Source of the DNA: Phlebiopsis flavidoalba | Lineage: Eukaryota; Basidiomycota; Agaricomycetes; Polyporales; Phanerochaetaceae | NCBI GenBank assembly: GCA_035772785.1 | Contig: JAOCPU010000057.1 | Coordinates: 166,139-230,138 of the forward strand | Direction of reading: 5' to 3' | DNA: 64,000 bases | In this document: piece by piece, positions 10,991-21,752 of the stretch | Layout: every line of letters begins with the position of its first letter | Numbering within the stretch: position 1 is the stretch's first letter | Position numbers and translations under genes: made by a program | Notes under the pieces: model-generated | Told to the model about the DNA's origin: nothing | The model's database searches: none | What the model saw: only the letters and a program-made list of their open reading frames with translations

Positions 10991-11888
10991 ATGTTTAAGT
11001 CCATCTTCACACTACTCTTGTGTGCTGTCCTGCAGCCAGCGCTCACTGGCGCAAGGGCGGAGAGCCACACCGTTTCATTCACACGAACCGGTCAGTAATC
11101 TGCTTCAATTGATTTTGGATATCAAATCTCTGACAGACCTACCTACTACTACAGGTGGCTTGGATTCGGAACTGTATGTTCACGCTAGTTTTCCCTCGAC
11201 GGGGTTGGGTCCGGAATAATCATTCCCCATAGCCGTTGCTCAAGGCGAACGGCAACACTCTGTCGACAGGAGGAGCTGTCACAATCAATGGTCCTCTGGT
11301 TGCTGGCTATTGCGTTAGTATAGTCCGCTGCTACAATCGTTCGTACGATCACTAAGCCTTGTGGATAGCTTCTTGCAGACAGGTTAGACCTCTGGGCCAT
11401 CACCCTGTTCTGCGGCCATTGCTTACAGCTGTGACAGGCAACTGCGGAGATAATGGTGTAAAAGGTGCACACTAGTCGAACGACCTTGCAGAACCCCACT
11501 AGTCCCCCGGGTCTGGCTCGAGCAGTGACATCTCGTTGATCTCACCGTATGAGCTCCTAATCCCGTCTACAAAGTAGTCTCTGACTAGCAATTCATCTAG
11601 ACAAAAACGCTTTCTCCGTCACATCTGGGTTTGGGTATGAAACCTTCATCCTGAATGTGCTTATACTCCATGCTGAACCCCAATAGATACTATGGTGCAG
11701 GGTGTGACGGCCTGGGAACGGACTGCACCGGCGCCAGCTGCCCCCAAGCTTTCCGCCAGCCGGACGACACGTAATCGTCTGTTCAAGTAGCCTGCCAGGG
11801 AAACGACGTACGTCAGACGCTAATCTAGTCCCTCCTTTCTGTATTGACGCGCTCAATCTAGGTTAACCTCGCCATCACTTTCTGCTAA
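10991..11888 (+). CDS. glycopeptide-family small secreted protein, copy D
   Basis: Starts MFKSIFTLLLCAVLQPALTG, a clear signal peptide, then ARAESHTVSFT. The second exon (11155-11173) is 19 nt rather than 16 and reads LGFGT. Exon 3 from 11221 gives PLLKANGNTLSTGGAVTING in one open frame. The 14-nt micro-exon is 11369-11382 (FLQT). Next come NCGDNG, a damaged GEGCTLVETTLQNP, SGSSSDISLISP, NAFSVTSGFG, GCDGLGTDCTGASCPQAF and VNLAITFC with TAA at 11886-11888. Stop codons arise from extra bases near 11459 and 11773. Its signal peptide differs from B and C, so it is an older paralogue and not part of the 3-kb duplication. Confidence 0.72.
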
Positions 11889-14128
11889 AGATGTCACTCG
11901 CCTCTTGAGCCTATGGACCGCGGGCAGGGTGATGGCCGAGCGAAGCGTACGACTATTTATCACAATCTGCCGAAAGCCGGATATATTCAGATATAGACTT
12001 TGTGACATGATATAATATCCATATAATGCTGTTCATCATGCTTGCAATAGCAGCACATTTGATCAAATCGGAAATCCTCCGGTAGCAAGAGAGTCTGGGA
12101 GAGTTTTTCTTCTCCGCCACAACCCCTCTAGCAGCAGCAGCGTCTGCGGTCGCCATCCACAGTGATGGTGATGTTTCCGCCCCCGACAAACGTCCTCAAA
12201 CGACAGCCAGCAGATGGAATCTTGCTGAACGCCGTTAATGCTAATGCTTGAGACGTACGGAACGCGCAAACGCAGCGCCGCACCGCGTTGGGACTGTGTC
12301 GGCCAAGCCAAGCCTTGTCAAATCCGGAGACGCTGAAGCTAGGTCGTTGTGGTGCCAGAAGAAGAGGTCGTTGTACAATTTGAACGAAGACACGAGGGGA
12401 GAGTTAACGAGGAGCTGGATTGGAGGATAGGGACCGTTGGGTAGAGACCAAGTATGTGGAAAGCTCAGAAGGGCAGCCCATCGCGCCGCTATCGTCGTTT
12501 TTGCGCGGGATCCTGAGGCAGTGACCGGTTTCAGTTTATTGGGGAAATTGTGTATCGAATACGCCACTGGACCCGCCACCAATTCCGATGTGCCGAGGTC
12601 CGTGTAAGACAACTCGGCGCTGCCGAAGCACGCGGACAAGTCGTGGTCGGTTGGCCATAATGATAGGCTAGAGCACAATCGCGACCGATCCCGGCTCATT
12701 GCCCGCCATGGAAGTATCCTGTATTAAAATAATAGCTCGCGCTATGAGGCTTGAGCTAAGCATCCGCAGGAATTGAGCGATGTAAAGGTACTACCCACAC
12801 ACGATTAACGAACGGTAGGTTTCCGCCCATGAGCTCTACAAGGGTGCTGGTGCTCATGGAGTGGGGCGCAAGAGAAGCTGTACTCCCATAGACGAAGGCT
12901 GAGGAACTAATTTCAGAACACAAGTCTGTGATCAGGGTAGTAAGACTCACATTCGTAGAAAGCCGACATTATTGTCTGTTCCACGCGCCACAGGAATGCC
13001 ACATACTTTATCCAGGAGGTGAACAGTCTACATGGGTCGCTAAAAGGCGAAGGTGCCGCGTTTTTCTGAACAAACATATTGCGTCCCAATACACGGATAT
13101 GCTTAGAGGATCAGGCCCTCGTACCGGGGAATCGTCTTTCTCTTTTGGTGAACCCTGTGAATCCGTCGCTGGTGACATTGGGGTACCCACACATTAACAA
13201 AGCCCCCATCGACCTGTTGCCGTACTTGTAGACGTCGGCTATTGATTTGTTTAACTCAATGCCACAGCTGCCTGCCCTGCCGCACAGGCAAAGTCACCCA
13301 ACGCATACTGATATTTCCATCTGATGTCAGGTGATTCATGCCTATGTGATAGAGATATGATTACGCACCTCCATGTACGGGATGCCTCCCGCCCGTCATG
13401 AGCCCTGTCGCACCCGACGGGTCTGTCCAGTCCGTGCGGTATCATAGCTCGAACATCTTCCAATGCTGTGTTCTGCCTCCCGGTGACTATCTTGTCTTAG
13501 CGTTTCTCGTGGTCACAAATTTCGGTGGCCCACATACCCATATACCAGTCAGGTGGCTACTAATGCTGTCATCAGCGAGCATTATGATAGATTGTTTGTT
13601 GTGTCTCTCACTGTGTTCTCAGCAGTATCCACCACAAAGGCTTGATACAAGTCGTCGGGATGGGGATCACAGTCACCCAGCCTCCTGATAGTCCCTCGGG
13701 CCATACACTTGTACTCTGCAAGTCGCCTAGGATGGGGCATTTCATCGCTCCCGCCTTGCACGTAGCCCCTAAAACACAAGGTTCAGAAAGTTTGCTTGTC
13801 AAGACAGAAGAAGCGTACTTCTTGGTATTCGGAGTGCACATTCTGGAATAAAGCTGCGGATGTACATGAGCACAGGTAAGATGAGCATCGATATACCCGT
13901 GCCCACCTGCTTGTGCCTCCAGTCCATCGAACGTACGCGTTGACAATCTCTGCGTCGTATTTATTCATGTGCTCGCGAGGTGAGGTGGAGAGAGAGCAAA
14001 GGGGTGCACAATCACTAAATGTGTCCCAAGAGCTGATAGCATACATAAAGTCAGCGTATAGGCCCAGTAACAGAAAATCTTGGCGTACCAGAACAGAGCG
14101 TCGTTCGGTAGAACGGATACGGGGAGAG

Positions 14129-14151
14129 CCCCCCCCCTCCCCCCCCCCCCC
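14129..14151. repeat. C9-T-C13 tract
   Basis: Almost pure C run interrupted by a single T. Same class as the G runs elsewhere (opposite strand). Confidence 0.8.
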
Positions 14152-15321
14152 AGTATGGATTCTCATCCGTCAAGTTCGTGGCCGGCACCAGCTGAGATCG
14201 GTATAGCTAAACACATAAATTGAGAAACGCATCGGTCTAGGAGGCATATATCAATCTGCCCAACGGAGAATACAGAGCTCGACCACAGTGGGATCCTCCG
14301 CCGTCGTGGTTGACCTGCACCCGACATGAGTCACATCCTCCCACTTGCTCACAGAAGCATTCTGTACGGGCGTCCCAGTTCCAGTCCAGGGATCTCGTTC
14401 TCCGCGTTAGAGCACGCCTGGGTCCTCGCTGATTGAATGATACGCAAACCGCGCGAGTCCGGATCGAGAGGTGCTATTGTCCTGGGGAAATGAGAAAGGT
14501 AGAGGAGTGGTCGCCGCTTGGATCGGAGATGTGGGAGGATGTCCCCGGCAAAGGAAAGAGAGGTAGTGTTGGGGTGGAGATAGTGGATGTTGGTCGGGGT
14601 TTGAGGTTGAGAACGACTTGAAGGTCCCGGACTCGATCAGCTTTCTGTGGTTTTGCAGTGTCGTTCGGCGGGGCAAAATCGTGAACAGCCGTGGACTGTG
14701 TAGTTATCCGTCCCGTAGCTCTGTGGTATTGTGTTGAGTGTCGTGAGTATGGCGAAAAACACAACACACGGACCTGAAGAAAACGTTCCGGTCAACGTGA
14801 GCACGAGCAAGAGGACGCAGTCATGTTGATGCTGCCACCTTTCGAATGAAGCCGTTTGAAGGTCATTGGTAAGATCTACCACAACAAAGCTTCCATTAAG
14901 GTAGAAGAGGTAACGTGGAATTCGGAATCATGGTACATGGGCTCCCTTTTAGCGGTGGGACCACGTTGGCCCTTGATTTTCCCTGCGGGGATTGGATGTT
15001 TGTCTCGAGGTTGATCTCGTCACAAATGTAGTCGTAAAATAGCCTGGACTTTGCAGCTAGAGAGAAAGTGAGTACCGGTAGCGAGCATCAAAAGGCCCAA
15101 GCCTACCGTCAGCTCCGGCAGCTCGGAGTGCTTTTCGAGCTTCTAGCCCCACCGGGGCCAGCTCTCGAAGGTACAGTTCGCGAGAGGAAAGAGAGGAAAG
15201 AAACCATAGCCTCTATTCTGTGTTTCCCACCCCGTACCCTCGTCATGCATAAGAGATATCCCTAGAATTTGGTCAAAATCTGTGCGCACAAATTTTCGAG
15301 ACGAACAGTCCACTCACCCAG

Positions 15322-15958
15322 TCACGGAGGAATGTCTGAGATATAACCTGCTTGTACTGGGTGTTTCATCAACGTCAATGCCAAACCTGAAGTGGCAATC
15401 GCATGAATATCTGTGCTCGGGTGGCCCAAGATATTGTTCAAAAAAGATGACCTACCTTGACCCATGGCATGAGGTACTGCAGCACCCGGGAATGCATTTG
15501 TCTCGAGGTCCCGTGACGGCCCATTGACCGCCGCTGCCGCCATTCGCTCCCGACGCAAAGTCCCGATGAATAGAGTTTTACGAAGCATGGTCAGATCAGA
15601 GGACTGGGCTGCGTAGAATATTTGGTTGATAGCAATATCAGGACAAGAAACGTCTCAAAGTCTCATCTGCAGTCCCATCTTTTGCAGAGGGAGATTGAGC
15701 GCAAGCTGAATGAGGCCTCGTTAATCAGCTGCAGTCTTTCATATAACCCTCGACAGTCTTCTCGGCTGATGTCATAATTACCAGTGCGAAGCGTCCATCG
15801 TATGTACGCTTTAGCAACAGAATGATACAGACGTGGCTAGATGTGATCTGTGAGTCGTAAGGTCGGTCCCTGCACGTTTGTTTTTGATCTTTTGCATGTG
15901 GCCTTGGTTTGAGAAGCAACTCAGGGCCGTGTTCTGCTGGGAGAATCCCCTGCATCAT
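15322..15958 (-). CDS. anonymous coding-like region
   Basis: On the minus strand, an exon-like stretch reads NGPSRDLETNAFPGAAVPH and ends at MGQG followed by a GTAGGT donor. After an AG near 15391 it continues GLALTLMKHPVQ. Upstream (15725-15900), RTYDGRFALVIMTSAEKTVE is also protein-like. The family is not recognised; start and end are unknown and the coordinates only bracket the readable part. Confidence 0.25.
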
Positions 15959-18116
15959 CCAAGCTGTTTTGGATTATACCTGGAGCTACAGACTCGCGAA
16001 AGTCACGTTTGGACTCCTAGAGTCAACCCACCATGACCTGGAATCACGGTCCCTAGGCCCCACCTAGAATTTGCGGGGTGTCCAAGTGGTAGAGAAACCC
16101 CGTGAGTTCACCAATCAACTAGCAAGCTTCACACTCATTGCTAAAAGCCATAATCAAGCAGGGGACAATCGAAAGTATATTGTCTACTGCAGAGGAACAA
16201 CATAAGAAAAAATAACAACGTCAGATCTTTGGTAGACTCCACATGAGCTAAACTCTTACTCACAAGAACGTAAAGGACGCAGATAAACGAGCGCGGCTAC
16301 CCTCGCGGGTGGTGATGCAGCGTGGCCAATGGTCTTGCCGCTCACCCACGTGGCGGTGTCCGCGAGTCCCTTCCATTGCGCGTTTTTGCGATTGGCTGGG
16401 CACAATTGCCTCACGACCTCTTTCCTCCTCACTCGTCCTCATTATCTCCTGCTCGTCATTTCTTCCTTTCGTCGACGCCGCTCTCATAAGCCCTCCGTTG
16501 GCGAACGAGCATGATTTGGAGCGTCGTGCTCAGAAAATTGTGCTCGGTCGTCACAGCCAACATCGACGACCACGATAATGCCCGCTGGCGTCGGTGTTGG
16601 TCCTCTGCCTCCCCCTACTGCGCTCGTCATTCCTCTGGCCTCATCCTTTGCTCTAGCCAGAAATCCATGTGTAAGTGCCCTGGCATTTGTAGACTAACAC
16701 AAAGCATATTTTAGGGAGGTAGAACCTGCGTGAGCGATGTGCTCTGAACCGGGTTCTCCTCGTACTCTCGCTATCCAGGGTTTTGTTCGCTATCAGTCGT
16801 TCTCGAGTATGGTCATACTCCCACTCTGCCTTCCTGCGCCTTCAAACAACCTTCGCATAGGATTCAACGTACCTCTCCGTGAAGCAGCGTCAAACATGTC
16901 TGTAACGTCGAGGAACGTGCCATGAATTGTCTACTACCAGTTCGTGGACCTTCGCGGTCGAGAGTCAGTGTCAGTTCACTATATGCTACCCGTTGGCTCG
17001 ACTTAGTCTCATAACTCTCTATCTACAGCTCATACGGCTGTCTTCACGCGCTCTGCATAGAGTATATTGACCTTTTGGAATGCTCCCAAGTCGTCACGGT
17101 CACTGGCACGTGCTGAGCCTCGTCGTCTCGCTCATCGAGCCGCACGACATGCTGTGATCTCGTTCACCATATCGTGGTGTCGGTATCCCAGTGCGCCCGA
17201 AGGCTAGGAGAGGCTAGGAGGCGTCGTCGATCGAGTCTCTGCCATCGAACCATATGGCGTCCGTTCAATGACTCAGCGAACGGTGGGGACCCGGGCGTGT
17301 ATGTGTGCCATGTTTCGGCATTTCTCCATACTGAACCACTTTCCCCCTGCAGTGCTCCGACCCCAGCCGGCAATCCGCCGTATACTCGTCAAACCGCCGT
17401 TGGTTATAGCCCCTCAAGCACTCCATCAGTATCGCGAGTCCACATCCTACTTGTACTGTAGGTCTTCTTACACCTTGGTGACATTCTCTCCTAACCATCG
17501 ACAAGCACATTTTTTTTGTTTGTTTTTTTGTTTTTGCGCACCACCGCACGTTGTTGCATCGTACCATGGGACGATGGTCCCTGTTCGGCCGAGAGAGCGT
17601 GTGATCAAACACCTTCCTCTTTTCTCGTCGCTGTTCCAGTCTTCCGGCATTCGTTTACCATGCCTTGGCCTGCCGACCATCATCCGGATACAAATTCTTT
17701 TTTCGGGGAATTGACGGGCGTCTATGCAACACATGGCGTGCTTTCGAGTGTCGTTCTTGCTTTGTGTGCATATCCATCTCCCAAAAAGCCGCGACTTTTG
17801 GTCAAATATCTACACTTTCGATTCTCAACGCCTCGTCGTCGCTATGTAGTGCTACGCTGAAGACGCTGTACAACCGACGCGTCAAAATAGTGAATATCCT
17901 GCATATTCAGGGGCAGGGATTTTGATCTGGTCTGGCGATTGTTTCGCTCCTACGGAAACGCCCAATACTGACAAACATACGTGAAAATATTCTTTTGCTA
18001 CGGCCAAGGCTCCTTCGATGGGGGCCATAAAACCCACGAGGCGGCACCCGAAAACATTTTTCTTCAGCCCACTCGGTCCTCTCCACAGCTGCTCAACGTC
18101 GCCTTTCTCTGTCAAG

Positions 18117-18980
18117 ATGCGCTTCGCTGCTCTATACCCGTTCTCGCGTGCTGCCCTGCTCAGCTGCGCCTCGGCTCATTTCCAGCTGCAGTACCCGCCC
18201 CCGCGTGGTGTATTCGTTGAAGATGATGAACCTACCTTTTGCGGTCAGCCACCTCCACCTGTTAGAGTTTCAATGAATTCAGTACTGATTTTAGCTTCAC
18301 AGACGGTTACACAAACTCAATCGCGAACCGCACAGAATTCCCCCTAAGCGGCGGCTTCATCTCGCTCAACAGCGAACACCCCAAGTGGGCATGTAAGCCA
18401 CCACACAAACGACCCTTCCCGAACGCGTTTCTAACATGCAATTCATAGTCGGTGTCGAGCTCTCTACGCTCTCCAAACCCACAGAGCTTCTCGAACTTCT
18501 CTGCCGCCGTGCCCTTCTTCCAGGTAACCGGGCGAGGGCGCGTTCTGCTTCCCCGTCGACCTCAAGGCGCGCGGGCCTCGACGGTGTCCAGGACGGGACG
18601 AACGTCACGCTCCAGTTCGTCTTTGACGGCGGCGACGGCGAGCTTTTCCAGGTACGCTTACCTCATCCATGTGCGCGTCGCGCCCTAGGCTCAACTGCAT
18701 TCTTCAGTGCGCGGACCTCACACTGCGGAGCTCGGTGACTGTCGACAGCAGCGGTCTCTTGCACGAACGCGACTGGCGCGACTGTCCAGACTCTTTTCTG
18801 CACAGCCCTCTGTCGGTGTCGCAAGCACCGGCTCTGCCTCCGCGTCTGCATCTGCGACGTCGTCTAGCGCGCCCGGCTGCGAGCTCCTCGACGACAAGTG
18901 GTGCATCTGCGGTGCACGTCGTCGGTCTCACTGGGTTCTTGGGTGTTGCTGGTGTCGCTCTCCCCCCCTCGATGCTCTAG
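18117..18980 (+). CDS. BIM1/X325-like GPI-anchored copper-binding protein
   Basis: Exons 18117-18243, 18303-18392, 18449-18651 and 18708-18980. [20 protein letters not shown] is a 20-residue signal peptide; cleavage leaves an N-terminal His ([11 protein letters not shown]), the hallmark of LPMO-like X325 proteins. Family members (LaX325, Cryptococcus Bim1) bind copper with His1, an internal His and an Asp and act in copper handling rather than polysaccharide cleavage. Here the internal His is probably that of NSEHPKW (mature residue about 48). Later blocks are [33 protein letters not shown] and [12 protein letters not shown] Ser/Ala/Thr-rich linker and a hydrophobic tail ([15 protein letters not shown]) predict a GPI anchor. 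Three one-base insertions (near 18476, 18531 and 18568) and others in exon 4 break the frame. Family assignment confident; transport role inferred. Confidence 0.85.
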
Positions 18981-20141
18981 GAATGGGGGTAGTGGATCGT
19001 TCAGTTGTTCATGTATAGATGATGTCTTCTACGAATAGTTATGACAATAATTTTCTGGATCTGATCGCTCGGCCTGCCCTATCATGAAGCAAAGGCGCTG
19101 GTTGTGCAATGTCCAAAACAGTTTGAAGCCACAGCTTGCTAAGCGAAGCTGTCCTCGCTCTACGTCGGGGGGAACTACAGCTTGCGCTTTGTTTTTTGAT
19201 TCATGCAAATCCCGCGCCTCACTATCCCTTCACGCGAACTTGTGTCTATTTGGGAGAAAATCATTGTGTTCGATATGCGTCGACGACGACGGACGAGTTC
19301 GTCTTCCTCGCTACTTCCGCTGCCCGTGTGGATGTTATGTCATCGTGTATGGTGCCGTATGATGCAGCGGGGAGTGGGGCAAGAGGCCCGATGAACAATA
19401 GTATTTTCGCCAAGTGCTTTGTACGGAAAACAATACGCTCGGAAGACAAAAAGTATTGTGTCGTTTACACGGTATCCGGCCATGGTCGGATTCTCTGTTT
19501 CTCACATCGCGCGTTGCCACCTCGACGTTTATCAAGACCGGACGTCAATCTTACTTCAATCACACACGTTTCAGAAGGATTATCTGGCGTTGTGTACGCA
19601 GCGACTGCCGCTATGACTGCTCGGGCATCCAGGTGCTAGCTGCCTTGCGAAACGACAAACATTCGCAGGATTTGTTCAAGATTTGTTCGGTTCAAATCGG
19701 CCATTGGTTTGCAATGTGGTTACATTGTGCCGCCAAGTATCAAAGTACGAAGCGGTTTCGGCAAGACAGAGTATGAAAGACCCTTCACAGTCACGGTCAA
19801 AATCAAGGCGCTCCTCCGTACTACCCGTGCCGCTCTAGCACGTAATGCAAGCGCACAGATATTTCAGCACCTTGCATTCGCCGGCCTTGCATTGGCAGCA
19901 TGCAAAAACCCAACGATCGTGGTACTCCACCGTCCCAACTTAGCTGGCTCGGGAACCAGCAACGGTGCGTAACCTTGCGCCGTCATGAGGCAGCTAAGTG
20001 CTATCTGAAATGATCGGAGCAGCGCGTGTCGTGATGCAATATAGTGCCGGACATGCTTGGTCATATGGTAGGGTCTCGAGCTGTATCGTACTCATATCGT
20101 CCGTGCATTATTGTCCTGCAGGTTTGCGCAAGTTTCTGTAA

Positions 20142-20153
20142 GGGGGGGGGGGG
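20142..20153. repeat. G12 homopolymer
   Basis: Twelve consecutive G in a non-coding stretch. Confidence 0.8.
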
Positions 20154-20557
20154 CCGCTCAACCTACGTGGTGTACACTGGTGGTTTTGTGCAGGATGGAT
20201 CCGGTATCCGATTGCTTGGTGCGTGTGCGGATTGTGCTGTGATATACCGTAATTTATACGTAGAGTGCTTGTGAATGCTAAGCCCTATAAAGGTTATCCA
20301 TCTGGGCGATTGCCTCGGATGTGGGGGGCAGCGTGTGGATTCGTCCGTTTGCTAAGGTTGCCCTGTTTTGGCAGAATAGTACATTGAAACAGTAATTCGG
20401 ATTTAATTTTTATCTCTGTAGCACATTGCATGCATATTCAAAGTCGGATAGTTTTCGGAGATGGGTGCGGGTGTTCTTTCTCCAGATCTATCAAGCCCGA
20501 GTAAGGATGCGTGTATTTCGAGTCGCATCTGCGGTCTACCGTTAATGGATGAATGAC

Positions 20558-20934
20558 TCAAGATTGATTCTTGTGTGAAGGGGAGTGTTCTTGTAGGAAG
20601 ATTCTCGTGACTTGATGGCCATTGATAAAATCAACCTCAAGCTGAGGGATATCTACAGAGAAGTTCCGAGGTCTCCAAAGAATCTCAACCGTGCCTGAGC
20701 CATTGTGTCGGTGGGTTTTCAAGGTAGGGTCGAGGCCGCGATGAAACAAAATATATGCACAGACCTTGGGAAAACGAGTACAAAAAGTAAGCCGATCTCC
20801 CTCCAACTGCCGCATTTATTTAAGGCGAGGCTCCTCTGGCTGTCATAGGACGCTTGATAGACGCCCAAGCTCGTTGAGAGCGGCACAACAGGTTGACCAA
20901 GGTGGCCCCAATCGTGCCTGCCACATTTGCACAT
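20558..20934 (-). CDS. anonymous coding-like region
   Basis: Minus strand reads CKCGRHDWGHLGQPVVPLST and LGVYQASYDSQRSLALNKCGS, then in the next frame KVCAYILFHRGLDPTLK and RPRNFSVDIPQLEVDFINGH, ending at a stop at 20558-20560. The amino-acid texture is that of a real globular protein broken by one frame change near 20780. I do not recognise the family, and the 5' end was not found. Confidence 0.3.
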
Positions 20935-21331
20935 GGAATGAACTAGGGCATTGCTTTAGCAGCTTCCTGCATCTCCCTTTGGGCAGATGTGACGGTAACG
21001 GTCGCTATACTGCGAACGGACATGTGAGACTCGCATGAAACGGGCTGCGCGAAGGGGTCGCAGACGCGTTCGAGGTACCCGCCAAGGAATGTTGGTGATT
21101 TAGCCAGCTTGGATCCGCAGAAACCAGCAGCAAACCAATTCACAGTAAAATACACTTTCCGACGAGATTAAATGGATTCCATCACGAGCACACCCCACGG
21201 CACGTGTCCATGATCACGGAAACGCACACGCACACTGCTCGATGGCCATGAATCTATGGCCATGCTCATGGCATGCTCATGAATTATCCGCGCAAACAAG
21301 GAGCATTCGATAAGTAGCCACCAGGAGTTCA

Positions 21332-21752
21332 ATGCGCAGCCCCTGATTTCAAGGAGATGGGTCCGTCAGGCCGTCGCTGCCGTAGTGCTCGCCTTAGGCG
21401 CGCTCGCTGGACGTAAAGCACCACGGTCATGGATTTTCCGTGGGCTCTGGTGAGACGTTTCATATGATCTACTGTGACTTGAATCTAATATAATATTCAA
21501 GGCATGGTCCCGGTGGGGATTAGATCACCTAATGGAAGTCCATTGTCCGGTGTTGATATCAGCAGTGGCATGGTATGTTAGATTGAGATTTATTCGGATC
21601 CTACTTTGCTAACGGTTTACATCTTGCAGCTGGAGCAGCTTAAGGCTCAGGTGACAGAGAAAGGAATTACGGAAGACAAACTCCGCACCGTGTGCGTCGA
21701 GCTCAAAGGCGAAGAAAACGAGCTCGACGGCGAACGTTTCGACATCATTTAG
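21332..21752 (+). CDS. small probable secreted protein of unknown family
   Basis: Three exons: to 21449, 21502-21572 and 21630-21752. The last two and the end of the first read cleanly in one frame: HHGHGFSVGSGMVPVGI, RSPNGSPLSGVDISSGM, LEQLKAQVTEKGITEDK, LRTVCVELKGEENELDG, ERFDII-stop. Upstream, in an adjacent frame, AVAAVVLALGALAG (about 21371-21412) looks like a signal-peptide core leading into HHGHG; one extra base would join them. The ATG at 21332 is a guess. The mature protein would be about 75 residues, acidic and lysine-rich at its C-terminal half, with one Cys. No family is recognised. This is one of the few clean reading frames in the gene-poor part, so I consider it real. Confidence 0.5.

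Larger units (their letters stand above)
11889..18116. other. gene-poor stretch with only anonymous coding-like fragments
   Basis: No family could be recognised here. Three minus-strand stretches look somewhat protein-like: 12241-12699 (152 codons open), 13783-14166 with 13608-13946, and 15322-15958. On the plus strand, 16578-16670 reads MPAGVGVGPLPPPTALVIPL then a GTAAGT...TTTTAG intron, which may be the first exon of a membrane or secreted protein, but I could not follow it downstream. The rest shows no splice-consistent frames. Confidence 0.4.
18981..21331. other. no recognised gene; two coding-like stretches
   Basis: A 167-codon open frame lies at 19136-19639 (+), and coding-like minus-strand sequence lies at 20558-20934. 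Otherwise only short frames, and a G12 run at 20142-20153. A TATAAAG at 20286 has no convincing start codon after it. Confidence 0.4.

Noticed and set aside
1..11888. Interpretation of the glycopeptide and carboxypeptidase copies as pseudogenes
   Set aside because: The same kind of frame breaks affects RFC1, RNA14 and YTA7, so breaks alone are not evidence of loss of function here.
5959..11888. Thaumatin-like protein as identity of the glycopeptide copies
   Set aside because: The HTVxFTNxCGFGT opening is only loosely similar; the thaumatin signature and its cysteine pattern are absent.
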